DNA from: Xiheicaenibacterium sp046351325
GTDB taxonomy: Bacteria > Myxococcota_A > Polyangia > Polyangiales > Polyangiaceae
NCBI GenBank assembly: GCA_046351325.1
Contig: JAXLYR010000001.1
Coordinates: forward strand, 186,001 to 250,000
Length of the DNA stretch: 64,000 nt
Direction: 5' to 3'
Under the pieces are notes generated by a model. That model saw only the letters and a program-made list of their open reading frames with translations, did no database searches and had not been told where the DNA came from. A program made the translations under genes and the position numbers. The first letter of the stretch is position 1, and each line of letters starts with the position of its first letter. This document shows, piece by piece, positions 27,539-36,934 of the stretch.

Positions 27539-30500
27539 GCGCTGAGAACGAGACCGTGAAGTCCGAAGAGCCCGCGGCCGAGCCAGCCGCTCCGCCGCCG
27601 GCGCCCTCCGACGTCACGAGCAACGAAGAGCATGCAGCGGTCGACGCGCAGGCAGCGAGCGCGACGACGGACGCGACGGCGGTGGACGCGCCGGCAGCCG
27701 AGCCGGTGACAGAGCCGGTGACAGAGCCGGTGACAGAGCCAGCAGCCGAGCCGAGAGCGGAGCCCGCGATCCCTCCGCCTGCGCCGTCGCGACGCACCGC
27801 CGAGCGCGAGAAGAAAGAAGCCGTCTACCGCCAGACGCCGCCTCCCCCGCGCGCCGAACCGGTGCACGTGGGACGCGGTGAAAGACCTTGGATCCTGTTC
27901 GGTCTGCTCGCGGTCATCCTCGGCCTCGGCATCACCGCGATGCTCCTCTACAAGGCCCCGCCGAAGCCGATCGAGGCCGCGCTCGTCGCGACCTCGGCCG
28001 ACCTCGTGCCGGTGCACCGTGAGGTCCGCGTCGGCGGCGAGCCCGTGCGCGAGCTGCGCAGGCTCGCGATCGGAGACGTCGTCGAGACGGACGCCTCGGG
28101 GCGCGCTCGCATGCGCCTCGACACGGGCGCGACGTTGGTGATCGACGCCTCGACGAAGGTCGCGCTCACCGACAAGGGCGTTCGGGTCGACGCGGGCCGC
28201 GCGTTCATCGTGGCGATGAAGACGCCGATCCTCGTCGACCTCGGGGGCCCCACGGTCACCGCGGTCTCGAGCTCGATCGCGGTCGATCGCCGCGCCGGCG
28301 CGACCAAGGTCTTCGTCCCTCAGGGTGAGGTCACGGCGCGCGCGAACGGCAAGGAATCCGCCGTGAAGAGCGGCGAGACCGTGACCTTCGACGGCAACCT
28401 CAAGGTCGCGCCCGAGCGCGGCTTCGACGACTGGACCGGCGGACTCGCCGCGCCTTGGGCCGCGAACGGCGCGCCGAAGCGCGGGGTCGCTGAGCTCTGG
28501 GGTCGCACCGAGCCCGGGACCGTGGGCTCGCCGCTCACGATCCGCACAGAGGACGTGAGCGCCGTCGTTCACGGTGAGGTCGCGGTCACCACCGTCGCGA
28601 CGACCTTCTTCAACGCCGGGGATCGCACGGTCGTCGGCGACTACCGCATGGGCCTGCCGGTCGAGGCGATCGTCTCGGACTTCCAGGTCAAGGGCAAGGG
28701 CGGGCTCCGCAAGGGGCGCATCGCCCTCGCGTCGCGCACGTCGTTCTCGACCTTCGAAAACGACCAGCAAGGCACCGGCGCGAAGCTCGAGTGGGCCGGC
28801 GAGGGCTACGTCCGCGGCACGCTGCCGAAGATCGACGCGGGCGACACGGTGACCGTCAGCATCACCTACGTCGAGTGGCTCCCGATCCGACCGAAGGGCG
28901 CGAGCAGCAAGGTCGTCTCCTATCGCTATCCGCTCGTCGGTGACACGCAGGCCCCGCTCGTCGGCGAATTCCACATCGCCGTCGACGCGGGTCCGAGCGG
29001 CGCCGTCGCCCTCGCGGCCGGCATGGGCGCGAAGGTCAACGGTACGAGCGTCGAGGTCCGCAAGAGCGACTTCATCGCGTCGGCGGACTTCGTCGTCGAC
29101 ATCGAAATCCCGAAGTCCATCGAGCCGGCGCGCGCGTTCGTCGCGATCCCCGACGAGGACAGCGGCGACGAAGCGACCCTCGTCGTGCGCACCGAGGTCC
29201 CGCGCCTCACGGACACCGCCGAAGAGGGCATCACGCTCTCCGTCGTGCTCGACACCTCGGCGAGCATCGATCCTTCGCTCCTCGACGCGGGCCGCGCCTT
29301 CGTCGAAGCGCTCGTCAAATCGCTCGGTGACAAGGATCGCATCGCGATCTTCACGGCCGACACGACGGCGCACTCGATCGTGGAGAAGCCGCTCGCGGTC
29401 GCGGACGCCTCGCGCAAGGCCGCGCTCCTCGAGGCCCTCGCCAAGGTCGACCGCGGCGGCGCGACCGACATCGGCCGCGCCCTCGAGGTCGCAGCCGACG
29501 TCATCGGTGAGGACGCGCCGAGCGGCATGGTCGTCTACGTCGGCGACGGCTGGGCGAGCGTCGGCGATCGCACCGCCGAGGCCTTCCGCGCCCGCCTCGC
29601 GCGTCGCAAGCTCGGCGTGCCGCGCCTCGGCGCCGTGCTCGTCGGGCCTGGCAGCAACCGACGCGCGTTCGCCGAGCTCACCCGCGGCTCGGGCCCCGTC
29701 GTCGAGGTCGCCGACGCCGAAGAGGCCGCGCGCGCGTCCGTCGAGCTCCTCTCGGAGGCGCTCGTGCCGACGGTCACCGGCATCCGCGTCGACCTCGGCC
29801 CCGACGTCAGCCGCGTCTATCCGCGCGACGAGACCGCCGCGCGCCAGGGCAGCACGCTGCTCGTCGTCGGCAAGCTCGCGGCCGATCCGCCGAAGTCCAT
29901 CAAGCTCTCTTATCGACGCGGCGCCGAGCGAAAGACCGAGGAGCGCGCGCTCTCGCTCATCCCCGCGCCGCGCCCCGACGACATCGTTCGACGCTGGGCC
30001 AACGCGCGCGCCGAGGCCATGGCGCTCGCCGGTCGCGGTCGTGAGGCCGTCACCGACGCCGCGCTCGACGCGAGCCTGCTCACACCGTGGACGGCGTGGG
30101 TCACCGACGCCCGCTCGCCCGGCGGCAAGCGCCCGGTCGAATACGCGGCGACGCCGCTCTCGAGCCGCGTCCTCGAGCTCAGCAGCACCGGCGCCGGCTT
30201 CGACATCGAGGTCGCCGGCGGTGAGGCTCCGCACCTCTCGCTCGCGAGCCCCGAGGACGCGCAGACGAGCACCGGCGGCTCCCTCGAGGAGGCCCTGCTC
30301 TTCGCCGCGCTCCGCCAGATCGACGACGCGCAGGGTTCGCTCCGCGCGTGCCACGCGACCGCGACCGCGCGTCGCCCCGATCTGCCTGGCGCGGTTCAGC
30401 TCCGCTTCAAGCTCGACGGCGACGGCAAGACCTCGGACATCATCGTCGAGAACGCCGGCGACGAGACGCTCGCGCGCTGCATCTCGACCGTGATCGCGAG

Positions 30501-31926
30501 CCTCTCGTACCCGCGCATCCTCACCAAGGTCGAGGTCTTCGTCTCGCACACGATCACGTGGCCCGCCGTCGAGTCGCTGCGCGGCAAGAAATGCTCGCCG
30601 ACCTCGACGCTCGCGATCCCGCTCCGCCGCGGTGTGTGGCGCGAGCGCATCGAGCGACTCGGTCCGGCAGCCGCGTTCTTCGAAGCGAAGCGCGGCTGCG
30701 AGCTCGCGTCGTGGTCCGCGAAGCGGAGCTTCCTCGAGCTCATCATGGCGACGCTCTCGACGAACGGCAGCCCGAGCCGCCCCGCGCTCGACGTCGCGAC
30801 GGAGCTCGAGCGCTCCGGCGACGCCGAGGCCGCGAAGCACCTGCGCGACGACGCGATCCGCCGCGCGAGCGTCACCGAGCTCCGCGAGATCCGTCGCATG
30901 CTGCTCACGCGCGAGCGCCTGCCGATGGGCGAGTTCACCGCGCGCTACGAGGCCGCGACGACCGACGCCGCGCGCCTCGACGTCGTGCGGACCTTCCTCA
31001 CCCTCGCGCCTCACGATCCGCGCCTGCGCGGCTTGCTCTTCGCGCTCGTCACGCAGCTCGGACAAAAGGACGCGCTGCTCGACGAGGTCCGCCGCCTCCG
31101 CGAGGACCAATACGCCGACGCGACGCTCGTCGCCGACGCGGCTCACCTCCTCCGCAAGGCAGGCTTCGAGGCCGAGGCTCGCCGTACCTACGGCGAGATC
31201 GCCGAGCGCGCGACGCACGATCCGTGGGCGCTCGCGTTGCTCGGTGATCGCCTGCGCGCCGAGGGCTGGTTCGAGGACGCGACCGCGGTGTACGCCGCGC
31301 TCGAGGCTCTCGTCCCGCTCGACGCCGCGACCGACATCCGCTCGGCCCTCGCGCACGCCGGCGCGAAGCGCCTCGACGTCGCGCTCCGAATCCTCGCGCG
31401 CGTCGCGCAGACGGGGGGTCGCGACGCGACCGCTCCGCTCGCCGACGTCGCCGATCGCCTCGCGCAGGTGCTCCTCCGCAACGCGCTCGCCGGCAAGGAT
31501 CTCTCCGACGCTGATCGCAAGATCCTGAGCCAGCGCCTCGCCGAGATGCCGGTCTCGCGCCCCGGCATCCTCTTCCTCGCGGTGAGCCCCGCGGGCGTCG
31601 ATCCGGTCAGCATCTGGATCGAGCGCGGCCCCGACGACGCGCGCGAGCTCGTCCCCGCGGACTCGCTCGCCGGTCGCCTCGGGCTCACGACCTTGCACCT
31701 CGAACCCGGCTCGCCGACGCCCGCGGTCTTCTCGCTCGCGCGTCGCAAGACGCTGCCTCCGGTCGAGGCTTACCCCGTCACGCTCTACGCGATCGTCGAC
31801 GGCAAGCTCGTCACGCGCGTCATCGACGATCTGCCCGCGTCGGGCGAGCGCCGCGAGCTGCCCTTCGATCAGGGCGCGTTCGGCGAGCTGCGCACGCCGA
31901 AGGTCACGACCGAGCCACAGAGATAG
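27535..31926 (+). CDS. FecR/VIT/vWA giant membrane protein with AgmX/TonB-like segment and TPR tail
   Basis: 1463 residues; its ATG overlaps the upstream stop (ATGA). An acidic Pro/Ala/Glu N-terminus is cytoplasmic, then a single membrane helix (about 118-139) and an extracytoplasmic body: FecR-like (about 155-265), VIT (about 325-445, FFNAGDRTVVGDYRM), and vWA (about 560-730) with an intact DTSAS MIDAS. An AgmX/TonB C-terminal-like stretch (SLRACHATATAR then TLARCISTV) follows near 940-1000, and a helical-repeat tail ends the protein. The same domain order as the upstream protein suggests duplication followed by a change of anchor from lipid to transmembrane helix. A two-component envelope complex is inferred. 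Confidence 0.9.
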   Translation: MSAENETVKSEEPAAEPAAPPPAPSDVTSNEEHAAVDAQAASATTDATAVDAPAAEPVTEPVTEPVTEPAAEPRAEPAIPPPAPSRRTAEREKKEAVYRQTPPPPRAEPVHVGRGERPWILFGLLAVILGLGITAMLLYKAPPKPIEAALVATSADLVPVHREVRVGGEPVRELRRLAIGDVVETDASGRARMRLDTGATLVIDASTKVALTDKGVRVDAGRAFIVAMKTPILVDLGGPTVTAVSSSIAVDRRAGATKVFVPQGEVTARANGKESAVKSGETVTFDGNLKVAPERGFDDWTGGLAAPWAANGAPKRGVAELWGRTEPGTVGSPLTIRTEDVSAVVHGEVAVTTVATTFFNAGDRTVVGDYRMGLPVEAIVSDFQVKGKGGLRKGRIALASRTSFSTFENDQQGTGAKLEWAGEGYVRGTLPKIDAGDTVTVSITYVEWLPIRPKGASSKVVSYRYPLVGDTQAPLVGEFHIAVDAGPSGAVALAAGMGAKVNGTSVEVRKSDFIASADFVVDIEIPKSIEPARAFVAIPDEDSGDEATLVVRTEVPRLTDTAEEGITLSVVLDTSASIDPSLLDAGRAFVEALVKSLGDKDRIAIFTADTTAHSIVEKPLAVADASRKAALLEALAKVDRGGATDIGRALEVAADVIGEDAPSGMVVYVGDGWASVGDRTAEAFRARLARRKLGVPRLGAVLVGPGSNRRAFAELTRGSGPVVEVADAEEAARASVELLSEALVPTVTGIRVDLGPDVSRVYPRDETAARQGSTLLVVGKLAADPPKSIKLSYRRGAERKTEERALSLIPAPRPDDIVRRWANARAEAMALAGRGREAVTDAALDASLLTPWTAWVTDARSPGGKRPVEYAATPLSSRVLELSSTGAGFDIEVAGGEAPHLSLASPEDAQTSTGGSLEEALLFAALRQIDDAQGSLRACHATATARRPDLPGAVQLRFKLDGDGKTSDIIVENAGDETLARCISTVIASLSYPRILTKVEVFVSHTITWPAVESLRGKKCSPTSTLAIPLRRGVWRERIERLGPAAAFFEAKRGCELASWSAKRSFLELIMATLSTNGSPSRPALDVATELERSGDAEAAKHLRDDAIRRASVTELREIRRMLLTRERLPMGEFTARYEAATTDAARLDVVRTFLTLAPHDPRLRGLLFALVTQLGQKDALLDEVRRLREDQYADATLVADAAHLLRKAGFEAEARRTYGEIAERATHDPWALALLGDRLRAEGWFEDATAVYAALEALVPLDAATDIRSALAHAGAKRLDVALRILARVAQTGGRDATAPLADVADRLAQVLLRNALAGKDLSDADRKILSQRLAEMPVSRPGILFLAVSPAGVDPVSIWIERGPDDARELVPADSLAGRLGLTTLHLEPGSPTPAVFSLARRKTLPPVEAYPVTLYAIVDGKLVTRVIDDLPASGERRELPFDQGAFGELRTPKVTTEPQR
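27700..27735 (+). repeat. 12-bp tandem repeat, three copies
   Basis: Three perfect copies of GAGCCGGTGACA encode (EPVT)3 in the cytoplasmic tail of the second VIT/vWA protein. In-frame copy-number change would lengthen the tail without a frameshift. Confidence 0.8.
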
Positions 31927-31935
31927 GCCCGCGCG

Positions 31936-32973
31936 CTACACGTGTTTCCACGCGCGCAGGTCGTTCATCGTGTCGAGGATCGTGCGATCGATCGGGCGGA
32001 ACGCGAGCCCTAGATCGCGCTCGATCTTCGAGTGGTCGAAGCGCGGCACGCGCCCGACGTGCGTCCGCAGATACGTCCCGACGCCCTTCGGCTGCAGGTA
32101 CGACGAGAGCTTCACCGTGAAGTCGCCGATGCCGCAGTCGAGCCCGAGCTTCGGCAGCTTCGCGCCCTCGCCCCAGCCGTTCGAGTCGAGGAGCGACACG
32201 ACCTCGCGCATCGACATCGTGCCCGCGGCGCAGATGTAACGCCCCTTCGCCGCGGGCGTCTGCATCGCGAGCACGTGGGCGTGGGCCACGTCGCGCACGT
32301 CGACGAAGCCCCACGTCAGGTTCATCACGCCCGGGTACGTGCCCTTCACCAGGTCGGCGAAGAGCTGGTTGCTCGGGTTGAGGCCCGCCGTGAACGACGG
32401 CCCGATCACGAGGAACGGATTCACGACGACGAGGTCGAACGCAGGCTTCTCCTCCTCGACGAAGCGCCAACCCTCGCGCTCCGCGAGCGTCTTGCTCAGG
32501 TAATACGGGTTCCGATCGAGCGTGGACTTCGTGTTCCAGTCCGACTCCGTGAGGACGTGATCGCTCTCGGGCTCGTCGGTGATCGCCGCCATCGACGACG
32601 TCAGCACGACGCGCGTCACGCTGCCCGCGGCCTTGCACGACGCGAGCACGTTGCGCGTGCCCTTCACCGCGGGGTCGACGAGATCGCGCTGCGGATCCTT
32701 CGCCTCGAGCGCGTACGGGCTCGCCGTGTGGAGCACGAACTTCGCCCCGCGCGCCGCCGCGTCGAACGCGCCGTCCGCGAGCAGATCGGCCTCGACGAGC
32801 TCGAGCCGCTCCGCCGCGCCCTCCATCTTCCGCAGGTGCGCGAGCTCCTTCTCCTTCTTCAAAGAGCGCACCGTTCCGCGCACGCGATAGCCGGCCTCCA
32901 AGAGCTCACGCACCACGTGCGACGCGATGAACCCCGAGGCCCCTGTCACCAACACGAGATCGTCCTTCGCCAT
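31936..32973 (-). CDS. NAD(P)-dependent epimerase/dihydroflavonol-4-reductase-like protein
   Basis: 345 residues, extended short-chain dehydrogenase. The N-terminal Rossmann motif is VTGASGFIASHVV. The catalytic Tyr/Lys pair is in YYLSKTLAE, after a TSS segment (VVLTSSMAAI). VVNPFLVIGPSF is the usual proline-containing loop of the dihydroflavonol/aldehyde reductase group. The substrate is probably a ketone or aldehyde reduced with NADPH. The gene is divergent from a TetR regulator, with a 28-bp operator-like palindrome between them, so reductase expression is very likely repressed by that protein in response to a small molecule. Confidence 0.9.
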   Translation of the reverse strand: MAKDDLVLVTGASGFIASHVVRELLEAGYRVRGTVRSLKKEKELAHLRKMEGAAERLELVEADLLADGAFDAAARGAKFVLHTASPYALEAKDPQRDLVDPAVKGTRNVLASCKAAGSVTRVVLTSSMAAITDEPESDHVLTESDWNTKSTLDRNPYYLSKTLAEREGWRFVEEEKPAFDLVVVNPFLVIGPSFTAGLNPSNQLFADLVKGTYPGVMNLTWGFVDVRDVAHAHVLAMQTPAAKGRYICAAGTMSMREVVSLLDSNGWGEGAKLPKLGLDCGIGDFTVKLSSYLQPKGVGTYLRTHVGRVPRFDHSKIERDLGLAFRPIDRTILDTMNDLRAWKHV

Positions 32974-33025
32974 CTGTCCCTCCTCCGACGCGGCTCGCCG
33001 CGCGCCCCAGAGCGCCGTCGCCGTG

Positions 33026-33053
33026 TTGAACTAAACTAGTTCGATTAGTTCAA
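33026..33053. promoter_or_regulatory. TetR-type operator palindrome
   Basis: Perfect 9-bp arms, TTGAACTAA and TTAGTTCAA, are separated by a 10-bp AT-rich spacer that contains ACTAGT. The site lies in the 114-bp gap between the divergent reductase and TetR genes and is much AT-richer than its surroundings. Size and symmetry match operators bound by TetR dimers, so autoregulation and control of the reductase are inferred. Confidence 0.8.
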
Positions 33054-33087
33054 TTCGTCAACCCGTGCTAAGCTCCGCCCAACCGAG

Positions 33088-33681
33088 ATGGTCGAAGACC
33101 CTCGCCGCTCCGCGACGCGCCGCCGCATCCTCGACGCGGCCCTCGCCCTCTTCACCAAGTACGGCTTCCGCCGCACCTCCGTCGACGAGATCGCCGCGCA
33201 CGCCCAGGTGGCAAAACCCACGCTCTACGCCCATTTCGACGACAAAGACGCGCTCTACCGCCACGTCTGCGAGGACGTCCTCGAGCGCCTCCTCGACGAC
33301 GCGCGCGCGGCCGCGACCCCGACCGCCGACGTCACCGCGCAGCTCACCGCGGTCCTCTCCGCCAAGTTCACGCGCATCTTCGAGCTCGTCCACAGCTCAC
33401 CGCACGCGCAGGAGCTCCTCGACGCCTCGTCGCGCCTCGCGGGCCCCTCCGTCGAGTCGACCGATCGCAGCTACAACGCGCTCCTGCGCGAGCTCATCAA
33501 CAAGGCCGAAAAGCACGGCGACATCGATCTCTCCCGCGCGAAGCTCACCGCGCCGAAGCTCGTCGACGTGCTCCTCCGCTGCGGTCACGGCGCGGCGTAC
33601 GGCGCGACGACCGCCGCCGAGCACAGGAAGCACCTCGCCGAGCTCGTCCGGGTCGTGGTCGCATCCGTCAAGCACGATTGA
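33088..33681 (+). CDS. TetR/AcrR family transcriptional regulator
   Basis: 197 residues. The N-terminal helix-turn-helix is textbook: RRRILDAALALFTKYGFRRTS, then VDEIAAHAQVAKPTLYAHF and DDKDALYRHV. The C-terminal ligand domain is helical and not assignable to a ligand. It is divergent from the reductase gene at 31936-32973 with the operator palindrome between them. It probably represses that gene and itself until an inducer binds. Confidence 0.93.
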   Translation: MVEDPRRSATRRRILDAALALFTKYGFRRTSVDEIAAHAQVAKPTLYAHFDDKDALYRHVCEDVLERLLDDARAAATPTADVTAQLTAVLSAKFTRIFELVHSSPHAQELLDASSRLAGPSVESTDRSYNALLRELINKAEKHGDIDLSRAKLTAPKLVDVLLRCGHGAAYGATTAAEHRKHLAELVRVVVASVKHD

Positions 33682-33823
33682 CCAATTTGGATCAACCCTC
33701 CCCGCGTCTCGCAGACTCCCCGCGGCGCTCCGCGCTTCGTGCGGGCAGCGTTCGTCTCGCCCAGCGTCTCTCACGCAGTCTCTTCGCTCTCCCTACGCGT
33801 CCGCGCCGTGCGATGCTCCGAGC

Positions 33824-34549
33824 GTGGACGCTCCTCACCTCCTCACCCGCTCGCTCCTGCAGGCCGTCGAGAACGCCGCTGGTCTCGCCGCCAAGGGGAT
33901 CCCCGCGATCCGCGCCGCGCTCTACGGCGCTCGACTCGGCGCTGGCGCCAAGCTCGACGCCGCGGTGATCGAGCGGCTCGGCGTGCGCGTCGTCCGCTCG
34001 CTCCGCGCCGCACCCGCGGTCGCGACCGACACCGTCGCGCAGGCCGCGACCGCGAGCGCGCGCGCCCTCGCGATCGAGACCCGAGACGGCCTCTCGCTCG
34101 GCGTCGGCGGCGCTCGCTTGGGGCAAGCGACCGTCACCGACTCCGCGATCGCCGCCGCGCGCGGCCTCACCGTTCGAGGGGCCCTCGTCGGTCTCGGCCG
34201 CGCAGCCTCGCACGGCGCCGCGGTCGGCGCGCTCGTCGACGGCGCGATCGGCGCCGTCGAAGCGGGCCTCGCGGTCTCGCGCGGGCGCCTCACCCGCGGT
34301 GAAGCTCTCGCGTTCGCCGGCAAGCGCGCGGCGCGCGGCGCTGCGTCGGGCGCCGCTGGCGTCGCCGCCGCAGGCGCGGCCTCCGCGCTCGTCGCCGCCG
34401 CCGGCATCAGCGTCGCGGGCGCGCCTTTCGTCGTCCCTCTCGTCGCGATGGTCGCAGTCGGGACGGTCGTGAGCCGCAAGGTCGACGGCGTCCTCGGGAC
34501 CGCCGAGCCCGCCTCCGAATGGCGGCTCCCCAATCCATCATCTCGATAG
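33824..34549 (+). CDS. Gly/Ala-rich protein with C-terminal glycine-zipper membrane segments
   Basis: 241 residues from a GTG; no strong ribosome binding site is visible and the start could be later. The sequence is almost wholly Ala/Gly/Val/Arg. A helical first half (LLQAVENAAGLAAKG) leads to clustered hydrophobic stretches spaced by small residues (GAASGAAGVAAAGAASALVAA, then APFVVPLVAMVAVGTVV). Such glycine-zipper segments insert in membranes or pack tightly. No family is recognised. A 142-bp gap separates it from the TetR gene. Confidence 0.55.
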   Translation: MDAPHLLTRSLLQAVENAAGLAAKGIPAIRAALYGARLGAGAKLDAAVIERLGVRVVRSLRAAPAVATDTVAQAATASARALAIETRDGLSLGVGGARLGQATVTDSAIAAARGLTVRGALVGLGRAASHGAAVGALVDGAIGAVEAGLAVSRGRLTRGEALAFAGKRAARGAASGAAGVAAAGAASALVAAAGISVAGAPFVVPLVAMVAVGTVVSRKVDGVLGTAEPASEWRLPNPSSR

Positions 34550-34580
34550 ATCGTCGGTCGCTCGTTTGAGAACATGGGCC

Positions 34581-36398
34581 ATGCTCCGGCCCAACCTCTC
34601 TCCAATCCTCCTTACCGTCGCTTCAGCCGCCATCCTCGCCCTCTCGGCGGCTTGCGGGCCTGGCGTCGACAACCCCTCGGGCGGCAACTCCCAGGGCGGC
34701 AACGGCGCTGGCCACTCCACTGGCGGCGCAGGTCCTTCGAGCGGCGGCGGCTTCGCGACCGGCGGCGGCTTCGCCGCGGGTGGCGGCAGCGGCTGCGCCC
34801 AACACTGCACTGCGGATCTCAAGACGGTCCTCGATTGCAACAACGAGGTCGTCACCCAATGCGACCCCAACCAGGGCTGCGCGGGTGGCATGTGCATCGA
34901 CGATCCGTGTGAAGCAGCCCGTCAATCGAAGAGCTCCTACGGCTGCGACTATTGGGCATTGAAGACCGATATCATCAGCGACGGCTCCGGCGCGTGCTTC
35001 GCCGCCTTCATCGCCAATACCTGGGATACGCCGGTGCACATCACCGCCGATCGCGGCGGACAACCCATCAGTCCGTCCTCGATCGCCATCCCGAACGGCC
35101 AGGGAATGGGGCTCACCTATACCCCTTATGATCCGAACGCCGGCCTCGCTCCCGGCGAGGTCGCCATCCTCTTCCTGTCCCGCGAGGACGGCTTCCTACC
35201 GGCCTGTCCCGTAGCCCCGGCGCTCTCGGGCAACTCGGGCATCGTCGGCACAGGTCTGGGCACGGCCTTCCACATCACGACCGACCGCCCCATCGTCGCT
35301 TATCAGATTCTCCCCTACGGCGGCGGCAGCAGCGCGGCGACCTCCGCGACGCTCCTCCTCCCGACCAGCGTCTGGGACACGAACTACGTCGCAGTGAACG
35401 CTTATCGCAAGAGCGACGTGGTCGGGACCGCCCAGCCCTCGATGAACGTCGTGGCGACCGAGGACAACACCCAAGTCACCATCCTGCCGAAGACACCTAT
35501 CATCGGTGGCCCCGGCGTCAGCCCCGCGGCTGCGGGGCAGTCAGCCGTGTACACCCTGAACCGCGGCCAGTTCCTACAGCTCAGTCAGGACCAGGAACTC
35601 ACGGGCAGTCCAATCCAGTCCGACAAACCGATTGGCCTCTGGGGCGCCGCGAGCTGCCTCAACGTGCCCACGACCGCCTACGCCTGCGACACCGCACAGC
35701 AGCAGATCCCGCCCGTGAAGGCCCTCGGCAACGAGTATGTCGGCGTCCGCTACAGGGGCCGCGGCGGCGGCGTCGACGAAGCGCCGCCCTGGCGGGTCGT
35801 CGGCATGGTCAACGGCACCACGCTGACTTGGACACCCTCTTTGCCGCCCGGGGCTCCCACGACTGTCAACCTCGGCGATGTCTACGAGTTCAACGCGACT
35901 GGCCCGTTCAACGTGACCAGCCAGGACGTCGACCACCCGTTCTATCTGGCTTCTTACATGACTGGGGGCGACTCGTTCAACGGCGAGGGCGACCCGGAGT
36001 GGGTCAACGTGGTGCCGACTGCCCAGTACCTGAACGACTACGTCTTCTTCACCGATCCGACCTACTCGGAGACCAACCTCGTCGTCACTCGCCGGCCTGA
36101 CAAGAATGGCACTTACGCCGAGGTCAACCTCGACTGCGCTGGCAACCTGACTGGCTGGCAGTCCGTCGGCAACTATCAATACACCCGCGTCGACCTCGTG
36201 ACTGGCAACTTCCAGAACGTGGGCAACTGCTCGAACGGTCGCCACCGGATGACCAGCGATCTGCCGTTCGGGCTCACGGTGTGGGGCTGGGGCAGCGCGA
36301 ACTCGTCGTTCTTTACCCAATACGTGTCTTACGCGTATCCGGCCGGCGCCAGCGTGCAGCCCATCAACGAGGTCGTGATCGTCCCCGTTCCCCAGTGA
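34581..36398 (+). CDS. IgGFc-binding-like surface lipoprotein
   Basis: 605 residues from the ATG at MLRPNLSP. The signal ends SAAC, followed by a Gly/Ser/Asn-rich tether typical of myxobacterial surface lipoproteins. Cys-rich segments (CAQHC, CDPNQGC) come first. The main part (about residues 115-600) matches the IgGFc_binding domain: a GCDYWALKTD start, repeated beta-strand units such as FHITTDRPIVAYQILPYGG, and a distinctive ATSATLLLPTSVWDTNYVAV. The family was named from a mammalian mucin-like protein; in bacteria the ligand is unknown and adhesion is inferred. It is read in the same direction as the Gly-zipper gene, 31 bp after its stop. Confidence 0.85.
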   Translation: MLRPNLSPILLTVASAAILALSAACGPGVDNPSGGNSQGGNGAGHSTGGAGPSSGGGFATGGGFAAGGGSGCAQHCTADLKTVLDCNNEVVTQCDPNQGCAGGMCIDDPCEAARQSKSSYGCDYWALKTDIISDGSGACFAAFIANTWDTPVHITADRGGQPISPSSIAIPNGQGMGLTYTPYDPNAGLAPGEVAILFLSREDGFLPACPVAPALSGNSGIVGTGLGTAFHITTDRPIVAYQILPYGGGSSAATSATLLLPTSVWDTNYVAVNAYRKSDVVGTAQPSMNVVATEDNTQVTILPKTPIIGGPGVSPAAAGQSAVYTLNRGQFLQLSQDQELTGSPIQSDKPIGLWGAASCLNVPTTAYACDTAQQQIPPVKALGNEYVGVRYRGRGGGVDEAPPWRVVGMVNGTTLTWTPSLPPGAPTTVNLGDVYEFNATGPFNVTSQDVDHPFYLASYMTGGDSFNGEGDPEWVNVVPTAQYLNDYVFFTDPTYSETNLVVTRRPDKNGTYAEVNLDCAGNLTGWQSVGNYQYTRVDLVTGNFQNVGNCSNGRHRMTSDLPFGLTVWGWGSANSSFFTQYVSYAYPAGASVQPINEVVIVPVPQ

Positions 36399-36934
36399 AC
36401 CTCGGGCGGCCGACCGTGGTCCGCCGAGGTCCCTAGCAGCCACGTCGCCGGGGGGCGACGGGCTCGCTCGGGCCGCATCTACGCCCGACTGCTGCCGAGA
36501 ATTCCCGTCGAGCGAGCAGCCGCGCGCCCCTCAAAGGGCCTCCAAAAAAGGCTCGTTGGCGAGCGTGTTTCTACGCGACAGAGAGTGACACGAAACGTTG
36601 GCCGATCCAGTCGCGAGGGCCAAGCTGCCAACTTTGTCAGCCACGTTTATTCCCAATTAGGGTGTCCTCGCTTGATCCTCAATCGCGAAAAATACTGCGT
36701 CGCGAACAGGCTTTCGCGCAAATGAGATGAGCCGTCCGCGCATCCCACCAGTCGTTGAAAATAAATTCCAAATCAGTATATCGCTGCTTGCAAAGGACAA
36801 AACGGGCCATCATGGTAATAAGGCGACCGGTTCTCGCGTAGAACCCCTCGACGAGAGAGCCGCTCGGCCAGGCGCCGTGAGCACGGCTTGCGACGCCATT
36901 TTGATCGATTCGATATACCAATAGGGAGGCATCA
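36399..36934. other. 536-bp AT-richer non-coding leader before the terpene-cyclase-like gene
   Basis: From about 36,580 onward the DNA is markedly AT-richer than the surrounding genome. A minus-strand frame (36679-36921, 80 codons) has no recognisable family or clear binding site and is not called as a gene. A sigma-70-like promoter and an ATCGATTCGAT dyad (36904-36914) lie inside it, and the ribosome binding site GGGAGG (36924-36929) sits 5 nt before the start of the downstream gene. The composition suggests regulatory DNA or acquired DNA. Confidence 0.5.
36755..36782 (+). promoter_or_regulatory. putative sigma-70-like promoter
   Basis: TTGAAA (-35) is followed after 16 bp by TATATC (-10), inside the AT-rich leader about 150 bp upstream of the terpene-cyclase-like start codon. 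Composition alone makes chance matches likely here. Confidence 0.35.

Noticed and set aside
27325..31698. 1457-codon frame antisense to the second VIT/vWA gene
   Set aside because: Arg/Glu/Ala-rich shadow frame of a high-GC gene; no domain, and it is covered by two well-supported plus-strand genes with VIT and vWA motifs.
33065..33700. Long plus frame through the TetR gene
   Set aside because: Ser/Arg/Pro-rich out-of-frame reading of the TetR gene; only its 3' part from 33824 is accepted as a separate gene.
36679..36921. 80-codon minus frame in the AT-rich leader
   Set aside because: No homology recognised and no clear ribosome binding site; overlaps the likely promoter of the terpene gene.
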